Shown in pieces: positions 1 to 9,607 of a DNA stretch of 64,000 nucleotides (position 1 is the stretch's first letter; every line of letters begins with the position of its first letter). Both the position numbers and the translations under genes were made by a program. Below the pieces are notes generated by a model that saw nothing but the letters and a program-made list of their open reading frames with translations, ran no database searches and was not told where the DNA came from. Source of the stretch: Hydrogenovibrio marinus (GTDB lineage Bacteria > Pseudomonadota > Gammaproteobacteria > Thiomicrospirales > Thiomicrospiraceae); NCBI RefSeq assembly GCF_013340845.1, contig NZ_AP020335.1, positions 62,001 to 126,000 on the forward strand, given 5' to 3'.

Positions 1-378
1 GATAATGCTTCCGGCCTGCATCAACGTCATCATGCCTGAGGCAACAAATCCTATTACCAGAACACTGGTAACGGATGAAGATTGGATTATGGCAGTGACC
101 AGCGTACCGGATAGGGCGCCCATCACACGGTTGGTCGTCAGAGTGGCGAGTAGGGTTTTCATGCGTCCGCCGGCTATCGATAGCAGGCCTTTCACCATTA
201 AGTCTAGGCCGAACAAGAAGATCGCCAGGCCGCCGAGCAGTTGCAAAATCATCTCGTACCAATTCAAAGCAGCCTTTCCAGAAGAGGGTATCGCAGTTTC
301 CGGCACGACAGCAAAAGCTAAGCTTGACCAAAGCAGTAGCAATAAAAGGGTTTTGAATGGACGGATTTGAATTTGCAT
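1..378 (-). CDS. Na/Pi cotransporter family protein (5' part, runs off the left edge)
   Basis: Reading the minus strand from the ATG at 378 gives a signal-peptide-like start (MQIQIRPFKTLLLLLWSSLAFA) followed by GGLAIFLFGLDLMVKGL, then SIAGGRMKTLLATLTTN and TAIIQSSSVTSVLVIGFV. The QSSS motif within a hydrophobic repeat is the hallmark of the Na+/phosphate cotransporter family (PF02690: NptA, YjbB). Members export or import phosphate with sodium in the inner membrane. Only about 126 N-terminal residues are present; the rest lies left of the window. A purine-rich AAAGGG lies just before the start. The cleavable-looking signal before the first membrane segment is slightly unusual. Substrate and direction of transport cannot be read from this fragment. 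Confidence 0.88.
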   Translation of the reverse strand, partial: MQIQIRPFKTLLLLLLWSSLAFAVVPETAIPSSGKAALNWYEMILQLLGGLAIFLFGLDLMVKGLLSIAGGRMKTLLATLTTNRVMGALSGTLVTAIIQSSSVTSVLVIGFVASGMMTLMQAGSII

Positions 379-480
379 AGAGCCCTTTCAAAGTCTAATA
401 CAGAGTGAATACAGGTTTATTTTGAACCTGTTTGAAGATGGAAGGGAGCAATTTTGATAAATTTTTTTGATTTTCCATAA

Positions 481-494
481 ATGTAATTTTACAT
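481..494. promoter_or_regulatory. Perfect palindrome upstream of the cyclase gene
   Basis: ATGTAATTTTACAT is a perfect 14-bp inverted repeat 67 bp upstream of the diguanylate cyclase start, in the 182-bp divergent gap shared with the Na/Pi gene. A TATTAT box follows near 514. It could be a dimeric repressor or activator site. No regulator in the window is obviously matched to it. Confidence 0.3.
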
Positions 495-560
495 CGGGGT
501 ACGGTATTTTTTGTATTATGGAGTTTAGCGCTGTTGCTCAGGAGGTCTTAGACGGATTTT

Positions 561-1826
561 ATGACTGAAAAATCAACGCAAAAAATCATTGATGAGCTTT
601 TCCGACATTTTTATCGGGAGTTGCTTTCTGAACCTCACTACGCCGTGTTTTTTGAGCGCTATGACGTGGATTTGATTCGTCAAAAACAAGGTCAATCTTT
701 CTTAGAACTGCTTGAACTGTCTGATGAAGACATCCATGAAAATGGATTGAAAATCGGCAAAATACATATCAATATCGGCCTTCCCTTTGAAGATTTATAT
801 GCCGGTTATCACAAACTTCAACAGCTTATTCCCATCTATTTTAACGAACATTGGTTGGTGGATCATCAGCTTTTCAGACGACTTAGTTTGCAAAAAATGG
901 CTGCTGCCGAGGGCTACTTTCAGAGTTATATTCAGCAAATGGCACATGAAATAGCGATAACCGTCGAAAAACGCAACCTGCTGTTGCGCCCTAGCTATGC
1001 TGAACTGGCGAACCAACCACTTATTTGTTTGAAGGAGATTCTTGGTCATTTGCTGGACGAGGAATCACCTTTACCCGAAATGGATTATGAAGTTTGTCCT
1101 TTGACCGATCAGTTGGCTAACCATACCTGCTTAAATGGCGAAGAAAGAATCGAGTTGGAAAAGCTACATTCATTGCAGCACATCATGGGTCACAACTTTC
1201 TATTTTTTGTGAAAAGCAAGGAATATGCTTTGGCGGTTTTCCTGTTGTCTCGGTTTTATGGCATGGCATTGGATTTGTCGAACCGTATAGGGTTAGCATT
1301 TCAAATGTCTTTTATTCAAGAGTTACAAAAAGACCCTTTGACCCATTTCTATCTTCGACATGATATGGAAACCCTCATAGACAGTGCCTTGAATCTGTCG
1401 GTTGCAGATAAACGCAATGTTGCAATCATCATGTTGGATTTAGATGATTTTAAATTCATCAATGACAGTCATGGACATTTGGCCGGAGATCATGTGTTGA
1501 AGGAAGTCAGTGAACTTTTCTCACAAGTAGTGCGTGAATCAGACAAGATTTTCCGTTATGGAGGCGAGGAGTTTTTGATTTTGTTGGACGGCGCAGGTAT
1601 CGACGTGGCATCCGGTATTGCCGAGAGATTGCGCAAACTGATAGAAAACCACCCATTTGATTTGGGTATGCATAGAACAACGAAAATTACTGCGAGTATC
1701 GGTATCGCAGCTTATCATCCTGCGACGATGGAAAAAGTGCCTTCTGCAAGGCACTTTATAGATGTTTGCGATCGAATGTTATTGAAAGCAAAACACAGCG
1801 GTAAAAACCGCATTGAGTACTGCTAA
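561..1826 (+). CDS. Globin-sensor-like diguanylate cyclase (GGDEF)
   Basis: This 421-aa protein makes c-di-GMP from two GTP. Residues ~1-150 form an all-helical N-terminus (IGKIHINIGLPFEDLYAGYH, with His69 a possible proximal haem ligand) resembling the protoglobin domain of globin-coupled sensors; this assignment is tentative. The C-terminal GGDEF domain starts near DPLTHFYLRHD and has the active-site motif GGEEF at 334-338. An intact RxxD inhibition site (RESD, 325-328) lies five residues before it, so the enzyme should be active and product-inhibited. No transmembrane segment is seen, so it is cytoplasmic. The GGAGG at 541 is too far (15 nt) to be a good ribosome site, but an in-frame stop at 549 rules out a longer form. 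It ends 3 bp from the convergent nhaD. Confidence 0.88.
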   Translation: MTEKSTQKIIDELFRHFYRELLSEPHYAVFFERYDVDLIRQKQGQSFLELLELSDEDIHENGLKIGKIHINIGLPFEDLYAGYHKLQQLIPIYFNEHWLVDHQLFRRLSLQKMAAAEGYFQSYIQQMAHEIAITVEKRNLLLRPSYAELANQPLICLKEILGHLLDEESPLPEMDYEVCPLTDQLANHTCLNGEERIELEKLHSLQHIMGHNFLFFVKSKEYALAVFLLSRFYGMALDLSNRIGLAFQMSFIQELQKDPLTHFYLRHDMETLIDSALNLSVADKRNVAIIMLDLDDFKFINDSHGHLAGDHVLKEVSELFSQVVRESDKIFRYGGEEFLILLDGAGIDVASGIAERLRKLIENHPFDLGMHRTTKITASIGIAAYHPATMEKVPSARHFIDVCDRMLLKAKHSGKNRIEYC

Positions 1827-1829
1827 GCT

Positions 1830-3248
1830 CTAGAATAAATTAGCATTAATTAGGCTGTGTACCCATACGCTGGCGAAATAGCCTACAAGAATCGCAGGCA
1901 TCCACTTCAAGTGCCCCATAAAGGTATATTTGCCTTTTGATTGCCCCATCAGTGCAACACCAGCGGCAGACCCAATAGACAGCAAAGAACCCCCAACACC
2001 GGCGGTAAGGGTTACCAGCAGCCATTGACCGTCTGCCATATTAGGATTCATGGTTAGCACTGCATACATAACGGGAATGTTATCAACAATCGCAGATAGG
2101 AAGCCGACGGTGATGTTCGCCTCAGTAGCACCCCATTGGTTGTACATCACATCGGAAGCCATGGTTAGGTAGCCGATGGTCCCCAATCCGCCAACCGCTA
2201 GAATCACGCCGAAGAAGAACAACAGCGTATCCCATTCGGCACGAGCGATTTTGTTGAAGATATCAAAGCTGACAGGCTGAGAGATATGTTTGATGGAACC
2301 ATCGCTACCGGTATTCATCTCATAAGACAATTCACCGGTTTTCTTCAAATAGAAAGCGAAGAACTGTAAGTAAGCCAAACCGGTCATCATTCCCAGTACA
2401 GGCGGTAATTCTAAGAAGTTGTGCAATGACACTGCTGTGGCGATAGTCGCGAAAAACAAGAAGATGATGCGCTTGGCGCCACGCTTCATCTTAATTACTT
2501 CTTCAAGCGCATCAGGTTTTTCTTTTGGCAAAGCAAGTGACATGAAAATTGCCGGTACCACGAAGTTCACCAAAGCCGGAATGAACAAATCAAAGAATTC
2601 GTGGAATTGTAGTAGCCCTTTTTGCCAAACCATCAGGGTGGTGATATCACCAAATGGGCTGAATGCACCGCCAGCATTCGCTGCGATAACCACGTTGATA
2701 AAACCAAGTGTTACGAATTTCGTTGAATTAACGCCTACTGCCAAGATAACTGCACCCATCAATAATGCTGTGGTCAGGTTATCGGCAACGGGAGAGATGA
2801 AGAAAGCCAGAAAACCGGTAATCCAGAACAATTGGCGATAAGAGAAACCTTTAGACACCAACCAACCTCTCAATGCGTCGAAGACATGGCGTTCTTCCAT
2901 CGCATTGATGTAGGTCATGGCTGCGAGTAAGAATAAGAACAGTTCTGCATATTCGAGAATGTTATGGCGTACAGCTTCTTCTGCCGCATTGGGAAAGCCA
3001 TGTGTATGCATGACATAGGCAATCAGCATCCAGATCAAACCTGCAGCCAGAATCACGGGCTTTGATTTTCGCAGTTGGGTGAACTCTTCCGTCATCACCA
3101 GTAGATAGGCAACAACAAAAATCCCCAAAGACAGATAACCCGCCCAGTGAGTCGTTAAATCCAGATCATTTGGTGTTTCGGCGGCAAGCACCATTCCCGG
3201 AACAAAAACCAGCATCAGAGCGAAAAATGCGGAGAACAGGGTCTTCAT
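1830..3248 (-). CDS. nhaD: Na+/H+ antiporter NhaD
   Basis: This 472-aa polytopic inner-membrane protein belongs to the ion-transporter superfamily that includes NhaD and ArsB. It begins with a signal-like hydrophobic segment ending near LAAE, then has about a dozen membrane spans. The family-typical stretch SPVADNLTTALLMGAVI and the later GFLSAIVDNIPVMYAVL (paired half-site motifs with Asp-Asn) are both present. NhaD expels Na+ or Li+ for protons and is common in marine and alkaliphilic bacteria. It is divergent from nhaA across only 74 bp, suggesting joint control by salt or pH. Length and motifs are normal and no damage is seen. Confidence 0.93.
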   Translation of the reverse strand: MKTLFSAFFALMLVFVPGMVLAAETPNDLDLTTHWAGYLSLGIFVVAYLLVMTEEFTQLRKSKPVILAAGLIWMLIAYVMHTHGFPNAAEEAVRHNILEYAELFLFLLAAMTYINAMEERHVFDALRGWLVSKGFSYRQLFWITGFLAFFISPVADNLTTALLMGAVILAVGVNSTKFVTLGFINVVIAANAGGAFSPFGDITTLMVWQKGLLQFHEFFDLFIPALVNFVVPAIFMSLALPKEKPDALEEVIKMKRGAKRIIFLFFATIATAVSLHNFLELPPVLGMMTGLAYLQFFAFYLKKTGELSYEMNTGSDGSIKHISQPVSFDIFNKIARAEWDTLLFFFGVILAVGGLGTIGYLTMASDVMYNQWGATEANITVGFLSAIVDNIPVMYAVLTMNPNMADGQWLLVTLTAGVGGSLLSIGSAAGVALMGQSKGKYTFMGHLKWMPAILVGYFASVWVHSLINANLF

Positions 3249-3322
3249 CTATATTCCTTTAAAAAGCTGTAATTATGTGTATTATAAGGAATTGATGTCA
3301 TAAATGGGATTAATCAAAGTAG

Positions 3323-4696
3323 ATGCAGAGTTTAAAAGAATACAAGTTGTACGCCCCTTGGGAAAAGGTATTCAATCGTTTCGCAACGCCATTTGAGCGT
3401 TTCTTGCACCAACAAACCACCACCGGTTTGGTGCTGATGTTTATGACCGTGGTTGCGCTGATTTTGGCAAACTCGCCTTTAGCGGATGCCTATGCACATA
3501 TTTTCCATACCCATATTGTGGTTGGAATCGGTGATTTCAAGATAGATCATTCCCTGCATCATTGGATTAACGATGGCTTGATGGCGCTATTCTTCTTTGT
3601 CATCGGCTTAGAAATCAAGCGAGAAATTCTGGTAGGTGAGCTTTCCGATGTCCGCAATGCGATGCTACCGATTGTTGCGGCTCTGGGTGGTGTCATTATG
3701 CCAGCAGTTTTTTATTACAGCATAAACCAAGGGTTGCCTAGTGAAAATGGCTGGGGGATTCCGATGGCAACCGATATTGCTTTTGCCATCAGTGCTTTGG
3801 TGTTATTGGGTAGAAGAGTACCAACGGCATTGGTCACGTTTTTGGTCGCGCTGGCGATTGTCGATGATTTGATGGCGGTTATCGTGATCGCTTTGTTCTA
3901 CACCGAGCAGATTCATATGATTCCTCTGATGTCGGCACTAGGATTTTTCTTGGTTCTGATTTTATTCAACCGTTTCGGGATTCGTAAGCCTTTGCCTTAT
4001 TTCATTATCGGTGGCTTTATGTGGATTGCCATGTTGGAATCAGGCGTACATGCGACCATTGCAGGGATTTTGACAGCGATGGCCATCCCTGCCAAGCCTT
4101 CATTTGACCCTCAGGTGTTCGATACTCAGATGAAGGATCTAACAGAGAAATTCAAGTCTTACAATGTTCAAGATAACTTCCAATTGCACGAGAAACAGGA
4201 GCCGGTGCTTCATGAAATAACCCATACGGTTCACGGGGTGCAAGCACCATTGAACCGCTTGGAGCATGACTTTCATTTGCCGGTGAGTTTAATTGTCATA
4301 CCGCTGTTTGCGCTGGCGAATGCTGGGATTGCGATTAATTTTGCTGAAATTGAAAAGATGGTTTTTGAGCCGGTCACGCTTGGCGTTATTGTTGGATTGG
4401 TTGCCGGTAAGGTGATCGGGATTGCCGGTATTTCTGTGTTGGCGATTAAATTGGGTATCGCCAGATTGCCGTCAGATTCAACCTATTCGCAGTTATTGGG
4501 GGTGTCTTTCTTAGGCGGGATTGGTTTCACCATGTCGATCTTCATCGCAGGCTTGGCTTGGCCGGGCAATGAAACCTTCTTGCTTCAAGCAAAAGTTGGG
4601 ATTCTGTTAGCTTCGCTGTTTGCAGGCTTGTTTGGTTTTATCTGGTTGCGCTTCATTGCGAAACCGACACATCTGAAAGAGGAAGCACTGGGTTAG
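3323..4696 (+). CDS. nhaA: Na+/H+ antiporter NhaA
   Basis: This 457-aa antiporter exchanges Na+ for H+ across the inner membrane. The ion-binding pair Asp181-Asp182 in LAIVDDLMAVIV matches D163/D164 of E. coli NhaA. Other family blocks are visible: FFFVIGLEIKREILVGEL, MATDIAFAISALVLLG and SFLGGIGFTMSIFIAGLAW. It is about 70 residues longer than the E. coli protein. Most of the excess is a hydrophilic, His-rich segment between about 260 and 330 (VLHEITHTVHG), in the loop before the span containing VIPLFALANAGI. That longer loop occurs in some marine NhaA proteins and might affect pH sensing (inference). It is divergent from nhaD. Confidence 0.95.
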   Translation: MQSLKEYKLYAPWEKVFNRFATPFERFLHQQTTTGLVLMFMTVVALILANSPLADAYAHIFHTHIVVGIGDFKIDHSLHHWINDGLMALFFFVIGLEIKREILVGELSDVRNAMLPIVAALGGVIMPAVFYYSINQGLPSENGWGIPMATDIAFAISALVLLGRRVPTALVTFLVALAIVDDLMAVIVIALFYTEQIHMIPLMSALGFFLVLILFNRFGIRKPLPYFIIGGFMWIAMLESGVHATIAGILTAMAIPAKPSFDPQVFDTQMKDLTEKFKSYNVQDNFQLHEKQEPVLHEITHTVHGVQAPLNRLEHDFHLPVSLIVIPLFALANAGIAINFAEIEKMVFEPVTLGVIVGLVAGKVIGIAGISVLAIKLGIARLPSDSTYSQLLGVSFLGGIGFTMSIFIAGLAWPGNETFLLQAKVGILLASLFAGLFGFIWLRFIAKPTHLKEEALG

Positions 4697-4730
4697 CTTT
4701 TTAAATCACCTGAATGTGATGAGGAAAGGG

Positions 4731-4970
4731 CTAGTCCAGAGTGATATGCAATAAGGTTTCTGGATGGGTCATTTCTTCATTGGCTTCTGAGTTGAAATGC
4801 ACTTCATAATGCGTGTAGTCTGTGTCTTTTTGAGAAATCATTTCTTCCCCGACCTTTTTTAAGTAATCAGGGTCTTTGTGCTTGGTTTTAAACATTAGGT
4901 TATGCTTACCATAGACTTTTAGTACAAAGTGTTCTGTTCCGATGAACTCGGTATTGTCTGTGTCGCTCAT
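4731..4970 (-). CDS. Small conserved-looking hypothetical protein (79 aa)
   Basis: The ATG at 4970 is chosen over a longer in-frame start because AAGGAGCGTAAA sits directly before it. The product begins MSDTDNTEFIGTEHFVLKVY and is acidic and soluble, with no signal peptide or membrane span. The C-terminal half (HYEVHFNSEANEEMTH, then PETLLHITLD) alternates in a way that suggests beta strands. The start lies 1 bp past the yjbQ stop, so the two are surely co-transcribed and probably translationally coupled. I do not recognise the family. A ligand- or metal-binding role is possible from the His/Asp/Glu content but is only a guess. Confidence 0.7.
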   Translation of the reverse strand: MSDTDNTEFIGTEHFVLKVYGKHNLMFKTKHKDPDYLKKVGEEMISQKDTDYTHYEVHFNSEANEEMTHPETLLHITLD

Positions 4971-4971
4971 T

Positions 4972-5391
4972 TTACGCTCCTTGTGTGGTGACAACCAAAC
5001 GACGTTCAAATCTTCCTGTACGGTGCTCATAAAGGAAAATTCCCTGCCATGTTCCAAGATTTAGTCGGTTATTTGAGACCGGTAAGGTTTGGCTGGATTG
5101 GGTGATCATGCTACGGATATGACCACTCATATCATCATCGCCTTCATAATTATGTCGATAGGCCGGGTCACCGTCCAATATGGTTTTTTGCATCCAATAT
5201 TCAATATCTTCTCTGACCGTCGGATCGGCATTTTCGGTGATGATCAGCGATGCAGAAGTATGCTGGCAGAAAACATGGCATAAACCGCTTTGAATGCCAG
5301 ATTCCTTAACACATTGTTCTATTTTATCCGTTATTGAGTAAGTGCCACGTTTTGGAGTAGTGATTTTCAATAAGGTTTGAAATGTTTTCAT
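4972..5391 (-). CDS. yjbQ: YjbQ family protein (UPF0047)
   Basis: About 139 aa of the YjbQ/UPF0047 fold. Family blocks are clear: HVFCQHTSASLIITENADPT, HGHIRS-like SGHIRSMI, and a C-terminal GTWQGIFLYEHR followed by RRLVVT. Conserved His and Glu residues line a small metal site in known structures. Members are described as secondary thiamine-phosphate synthases, because YjbQ can rescue thiE mutants in E. coli; the physiological reaction is uncertain. The ATG at 5391 is preferred to the one at 5403 because GAGAAG precedes it. It is followed at once by the small gene at 4731-4970. Confidence 0.85.
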   Translation of the reverse strand: MKTFQTLLKITTPKRGTYSITDKIEQCVKESGIQSGLCHVFCQHTSASLIITENADPTVREDIEYWMQKTILDGDPAYRHNYEGDDDMSGHIRSMITQSSQTLPVSNNRLNLGTWQGIFLYEHRTGRFERRLVVTTQGA

Positions 5392-5588
5392 ATCGCTTCT
5401 CATTTGCTTTAAAGAGAAAAATAAAATCCTAAACAGCCAATATGTTCCACATGGAACGAAAAACCTAAGTAAAAACCCTAATTTATTTGAAGTATAGCTG
5501 TTTTAAAAGGCTTTTTTCATAAAAGGTTAAAAATTCTCTTATCGGCTTTTTGCTATTGTGTGCCAAAAATTTGGATAAGGAAAACAGG

Positions 5589-8303
5589 ATGTTGAAATTA
5601 AAGAATAAGATTATTCTGAACTTAATGATTGTAGGAATTTTACCACTTATGGTGGTGGTTTCCATTTCTTGGTTTTTGACTAAAGAGGAAATCTCCAAAA
5701 CAACCTATAGTCATTTGGAAGCTGTCAGAGATCTTAAAGAACATGCCTTAACCGACTATTTCCAGCAAGTAAAAGCACAATTGGTCAATTTGTCCTCAAC
5801 CAGTCGCGTACAACGCATGGCAGGTTATATTGCACCCAATTTTGCCTACATGGTCGACTTTCTGGCGGTAAAGAGGGACGAGCAGAAAGCAGCGGTTAAA
5901 CATTTTTGGGAAACAGATTTTGCCAAGGAGTACCGCAAACATAACCCGAACAGTGATCTTGACTTGGATAAATTGTTTGCAGAAATGGACTCCTCTGCAA
6001 TCAGTGCACAATATTTATATCTGGCATCCAATCCTTTTCCGTTGGGTCAAAAAAACAAGATGTTGACCGCCAAACAAGATGAATCACCCTATTCAGACTT
6101 CCATTCGTTAAACCATGCTTACTTTAACCGTTACCTTAAGAATTTCGGTTTGTTTGATATTTTCGTTATCAGTAATGACGGACGAGTAGGCTACAGTGTT
6201 TATAAAAACCTGGAGTTCGGAACGGACTTGAATAAAGGACCTTGGAAAAACTCAGGTTTGGCACAAGCATACCGCATGGCGAAGAAGTTGAAAAAAGGTG
6301 AAGTGTATTTAGAGGACTTCGCACTTTACACGCCTTACTATGATGCGCCGAGCAGTTTTATCGCCACGCCGATCTTTGATGAAGATGGGCGCCAAGGCAC
6401 ATTGGTATTCCAGCTGCCGTTGGACAAGATTACTCAGGTCATGAGCGTTCGTTCAGGCATGGGTAAAACTGGAGAATCCTATTTGGTTGGACCTGACGGT
6501 TTGTTGCGTTCGGACCCGCATTTGGATATCTCTCACTTCAGCGTGGTGAATGCGTTCCGTGATCCAAGCAAGTACATCATTAAAACGCCTCAGGTTAAAG
6601 ATGCTACTAAGGGTCAAAAAGGGGTGATGGAAACCACAAATTACCTAAACCAATCGGTTCTGTCGGCTTATGGTCCTATCGATATTCTTGGTAAGCATTG
6701 GGGGATGATCGTAGAGATCAATACAAAAGAAGCATTTGCCTCGTTGACGCAATACATGAAGTTGATCATGATTATCACGGGCGTCATTTTGATTGCCCTA
6801 GTTTTGGTTGGTGTTGCTTTAAGTCATAGTATTACCAAGCCGATTTTGAAAATCTCTGAGTTTATTCGTACGGTCGGTAAAACCGGTGATTTCTCATTGA
6901 AAGTGGAACTGAAGTCTAAAGATGAAATCGGTGAAATGGCGAAAGCATTCAACGAAATGACGGGTGACTTGTCAGCGATCTTCAAAGAAATCAACTTTGT
7001 TGTCGACCAGATTTCAAAAGGGCAATTCCAACACAAGATTTCTGGAGAGTTTTCCGGTGATTTGGCGACATTGAAAACCGGCGTGAACAATTCGGTGGAA
7101 ATGATCGAAAAAACCATGAATGTTATTCGTACGGCGCTTGAAAACCTTGAAAAAGGGGATTTTGAGACCAAGATTCTGGTAGATGGCGATATTCAAGGGG
7201 GCTTCCAGAAAATCCTTTCCAACCTAGCATCGGCGATGTCAGGATTGAATTTGATTATCAATGAAATCAACCAAGTCATGCGTGAAATGAAGCATGGTAA
7301 CTTCAACCATCGTTCCGAATCCGAAGCCAAAGGTGAGCTGAAGTATCTTCAAAATAATATCAATGCATCACTTGATGCGTTACAGAGCGCCTTCTCTGAA
7401 ATCAGACAGGTAGTTGAAGCGCAGGCACAAGGTGATTTGACTCAGCAGATTCAAGGAAGTTATCCAGGAGATTTGGGAATTCTGGCGAAGGATTTGAACG
7501 ATGCGACACAAGCCAGCCAAATCGCTTTACATCAAGTAAGTATGAACGTTCAGTCGGTTTATGACAGTGCTCAGGAAATCGCGCAGGGAAGTGAAGATGT
7601 ATCGCATCGAACACAAAACCAGGCAGCGGCACTTGAGCAAACTGTGGCAACTATGGAACAGATGAATTCCGCGGTGGCGCAAAATGCTGAGAATGCGCAT
7701 AGCGCGGCACAAAAAGCGGAAATGACGGCCAAAACGACGGAAGAAGGGCGTGTCGTCATGCAACAGCTTCAAAGTGCGATGATGGAAATTGCAGAATCGA
7801 GCCAACGTATTCCGGCTATTATCGAGCTGATTGAAAGTATTGCTTTCCAAACCAATTTGTTGGCGTTGAACGCAGCGGTAGAAGCGGCAAGAGCGGGTGA
7901 GCAAGGTCGAGGGTTTGCCGTTGTGGCGTCCGAAGTGAGAACCTTGGCGGGTAAATCAACTTCAGCAGCTCATGATATTAAAGTCTTGATTGAAGACTCG
8001 GTTGCTAAGGTTGATACGGGTACCAAGTTGACGCATTCTTCGATGGAGTTCTTGAACAAAATTCATCTAAGCATCAAGGAAGTGAACGATGTTGTGGCCG
8101 ACATCAGCCACGCAACGGCTGAACAGAGCATTGGTATCAAGCAGGTAAACACCTCCATGATGTCAATTGATGCGGATAATCAGCAGAATGCGGCACTGTC
8201 TGAACAAACCGCGAGTGCTGCGGATGGCTTGAAAGAAATGGCGGAGAAATTGGAACAGTCGATTTCTCAATTTCAGCTTTCCAACCGATTAGAAAATTTC
8301 TAA
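5589..8303 (+). CDS. Methyl-accepting chemotaxis protein with large periplasmic Cache-type sensor
   Basis: The ATG at 5589 follows AAGGAAAACAGG and gives 904 aa. A first membrane span lies at ~12-32 and a second at ~391-413. Between them is a ~360-residue periplasmic region of double-Cache type ([19 protein letters not shown] is typical). After span two come several HAMP or HAMP-like helical units (~414-650), more than the usual one. The signalling hairpin is canonical around 740-790 ([20 protein letters not shown], then [15 protein letters not shown]) and contacts CheA/CheW. There is no C-terminal CheR-tethering pentapeptide. The ligand is unknown, though Cache receptors often bind amino or organic acids. 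No che genes are nearby. Confidence 0.93.
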   Translation: MLKLKNKIILNLMIVGILPLMVVVSISWFLTKEEISKTTYSHLEAVRDLKEHALTDYFQQVKAQLVNLSSTSRVQRMAGYIAPNFAYMVDFLAVKRDEQKAAVKHFWETDFAKEYRKHNPNSDLDLDKLFAEMDSSAISAQYLYLASNPFPLGQKNKMLTAKQDESPYSDFHSLNHAYFNRYLKNFGLFDIFVISNDGRVGYSVYKNLEFGTDLNKGPWKNSGLAQAYRMAKKLKKGEVYLEDFALYTPYYDAPSSFIATPIFDEDGRQGTLVFQLPLDKITQVMSVRSGMGKTGESYLVGPDGLLRSDPHLDISHFSVVNAFRDPSKYIIKTPQVKDATKGQKGVMETTNYLNQSVLSAYGPIDILGKHWGMIVEINTKEAFASLTQYMKLIMIITGVILIALVLVGVALSHSITKPILKISEFIRTVGKTGDFSLKVELKSKDEIGEMAKAFNEMTGDLSAIFKEINFVVDQISKGQFQHKISGEFSGDLATLKTGVNNSVEMIEKTMNVIRTALENLEKGDFETKILVDGDIQGGFQKILSNLASAMSGLNLIINEINQVMREMKHGNFNHRSESEAKGELKYLQNNINASLDALQSAFSEIRQVVEAQAQGDLTQQIQGSYPGDLGILAKDLNDATQASQIALHQVSMNVQSVYDSAQEIAQGSEDVSHRTQNQAAALEQTVATMEQMNSAVAQNAENAHSAAQKAEMTAKTTEEGRVVMQQLQSAMMEIAESSQRIPAIIELIESIAFQTNLLALNAAVEAARAGEQGRGFAVVASEVRTLAGKSTSAAHDIKVLIEDSVAKVDTGTKLTHSSMEFLNKIHLSIKEVNDVVADISHATAEQSIGIKQVNTSMMSIDADNQQNAALSEQTASAADGLKEMAEKLEQSISQFQLSNRLENF

Positions 8304-8325
8304 CCGGCAGATGCAGTCAAGATAG

Positions 8326-8350
8326 AAGGGGGGACATTTCCCCCTTTTTT
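8326..8350 (+). terminator. Rho-independent terminator after the chemotaxis receptor
   Basis: AAGGGGG (8326-8332) pairs with CCCCCTT (8340-8346) across a 7-nt loop and is followed by a T run. It sits 23 bp after the receptor stop and overlaps the stop codon of the convergent cytochrome gene. Confidence 0.8.
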
Positions 8351-8804
8351 ATTGGATGGGTTTGAGTGATTTGGGGGCTGCAACTTTGATTTGGTAGGCC
8401 TGATGGCAGGCAATGCAGTTCTTTTGCAGGGTCGCCAATTTATGCAGAATTTCATTTTTATCGCCTAACGTTTCGGCTTCATTGGCGATGTCTTCAAACC
8501 CTCTGTGAGTAGCAGGGCCCAGCTTCATCATACCTGGAGGCAGTTTTGCTTTGAGAGAAGCGGGTGTATTGTTAATCATTTTGATGCCGACTTCCCGGGC
8601 GGCTTTTTCTACGCGATTCATATCGTCAGCCAAACTGGCTTCAAGAATTTGTTGGCTGGCAGACATGAATTCGCGCATTTCCTGTAAGAAAGCAGATTTT
8701 TGATCGGCAGATAGCCACACAACACTTCGATTATCCGCATGGGCTGCGTGAAAAGACAGCCAACTTGCCATCGCGATAAGGATGATTAAGGGTTTTTTAA
8801 ACAT
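8349..8804 (-). CDS. Periplasmic class II cytochrome c (cytochrome c'/c-556 type)
   Basis: This 151-aa protein has a Sec signal peptide (MFKKPLIILIAMASWLSFHA, cleavage after AHA at ~23). A single C-terminal haem-binding site is at 130-134 (CIACH), followed by QAYQ. A single CxxCH near the C-terminus of a four-helix bundle is the class II cytochrome c arrangement. Such proteins act in periplasmic electron transfer or bind NO. The sixth-ligand Met cannot be fixed by eye, so c' and c-556 remain equally possible. It lies upstream of no obvious redox partner, and the neighbouring tetR on the same strand ends the transcript before it by 29 bp. Confidence 0.88.
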   Translation of the reverse strand: MFKKPLIILIAMASWLSFHAAHADNRSVVWLSADQKSAFLQEMREFMSASQQILEASLADDMNRVEKAAREVGIKMINNTPASLKAKLPPGMMKLGPATHRGFEDIANEAETLGDKNEILHKLATLQKNCIACHQAYQIKVAAPKSLKPIQ

Positions 8805-8833
8805 AACAAACTCTCCCTTGAGTTTTGAAAATA

Positions 8834-9460
8834 TTAGTGCATTTTCAGCGCGTTGCTGATGAGGCGGTAAATCTCATCAGTTGCTTCTTCCAACGTTGGA
8901 TCAAGCGGTTTATCGGATTGAATGGCATCTCGCATCGGTTTACTGGTAATAAAGAAACACAAACTACCGATAATCATGAAATGCGTGGTTAAAGGATCAA
9001 CACGGGCAAAGACCTCTTGCTGTTCGCCAGCAATTAAAATGGTTTTGAGAGTTTGTAACAGGCGCTGCATCTGTTGTCTTGCGGCAACAGGCATGTGAAT
9101 GCCGCCAGATGCAATTTCCCGCATTAATACCGCGGGCATCTGTCTATGGGTTTGAGTTTGTAATGCAAAGGTCTGAACAAATGACCACAGCTTCTTCTCC
9201 GCACTGTCAGCACAATCCACTTGTTGAATAACGGCTTCGGCGACCGTGGCAAACAAATCTTCCAAGCAGACGGCATAAAGGTTTTCTTTGTTCTGGAAGT
9301 GATAGTAAATACTGGCTTTATTTGCGCCAGTTATTTCCGCCAACTCATCCATGATGGTGCCGTCATAGCCTTTTTCTGCAAACAATTCCGTTGCGGCTTG
9401 CTGTATTGTTAATGCGGTTTTTGAACGCTTCTTTGCGGCTTTTATGGAGATCTCTGTCAT
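8834..9460 (-). CDS. TetR family transcriptional regulator
   Basis: This 208-aa repressor-type protein has an N-terminal TetR helix-turn-helix: ALTIQQAATELFAEKGYDGT, then MDELAEITGANKASIYYHFQ and NKENLYAVC. The C-terminal ligand domain contains LMREIASGGIHMP, as seen in the CerR-like/AcrR groups that bind small hydrophobic ligands. It is divergent from prlC. A perfect palindrome in the 147-bp gap (9498-9515) is a strong candidate for its own operator. The cytochrome gene 29 bp downstream could be in the same transcript. The effector is unknown. Confidence 0.9.
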   Translation of the reverse strand: MTEISIKAAKKRSKTALTIQQAATELFAEKGYDGTIMDELAEITGANKASIYYHFQNKENLYAVCLEDLFATVAEAVIQQVDCADSAEKKLWSFVQTFALQTQTHRQMPAVLMREIASGGIHMPVAARQQMQRLLQTLKTILIAGEQQEVFARVDPLTTHFMIIGSLCFFITSKPMRDAIQSDKPLDPTLEEATDEIYRLISNALKMH

Positions 9461-9497
9461 GATTTTGCCAAATTGTTGAATATTATTAACTGATTAG

Positions 9498-9515
9498 TTT
9501 AACTATTTAGTTAAA
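9498..9515. promoter_or_regulatory. Candidate TetR operator palindrome
   Basis: TTTAACTATTTAGTTAAA is a perfect inverted repeat (8-bp arms, 2-bp centre). It lies 37 bp upstream of the tetR start and 92 bp upstream of prlC. A second, imperfect arm pair (TTAACTGATTAGTTTAA, 9486-9502) overlaps it on the left, giving two overlapping dimer sites. This fits autoregulation by the adjacent TetR protein. Confidence 0.6.
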
Positions 9516-9607
9516 TTTGTCAAAAATTTTCAACAGGACAGGGATGCACTATAATTTGAGTTAACCAATACAGATTCTAATAAAGTCGAAAAATAAGGGC
9601 GAACACC

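Noticed and set aside
5-370. Plus-strand open frame of 121 aa at the left edge
   Set aside because: It is the antisense of the Na/Pi cotransporter gene, whose QSSS motif and signal sequence are clear on the minus strand.
5535-5565. Sigma-28 promoter for the chemotaxis gene (GCCGATAA)
   Set aside because: The box is on the minus strand, pointing away from the receptor gene, and has no TAAA partner at the right distance.
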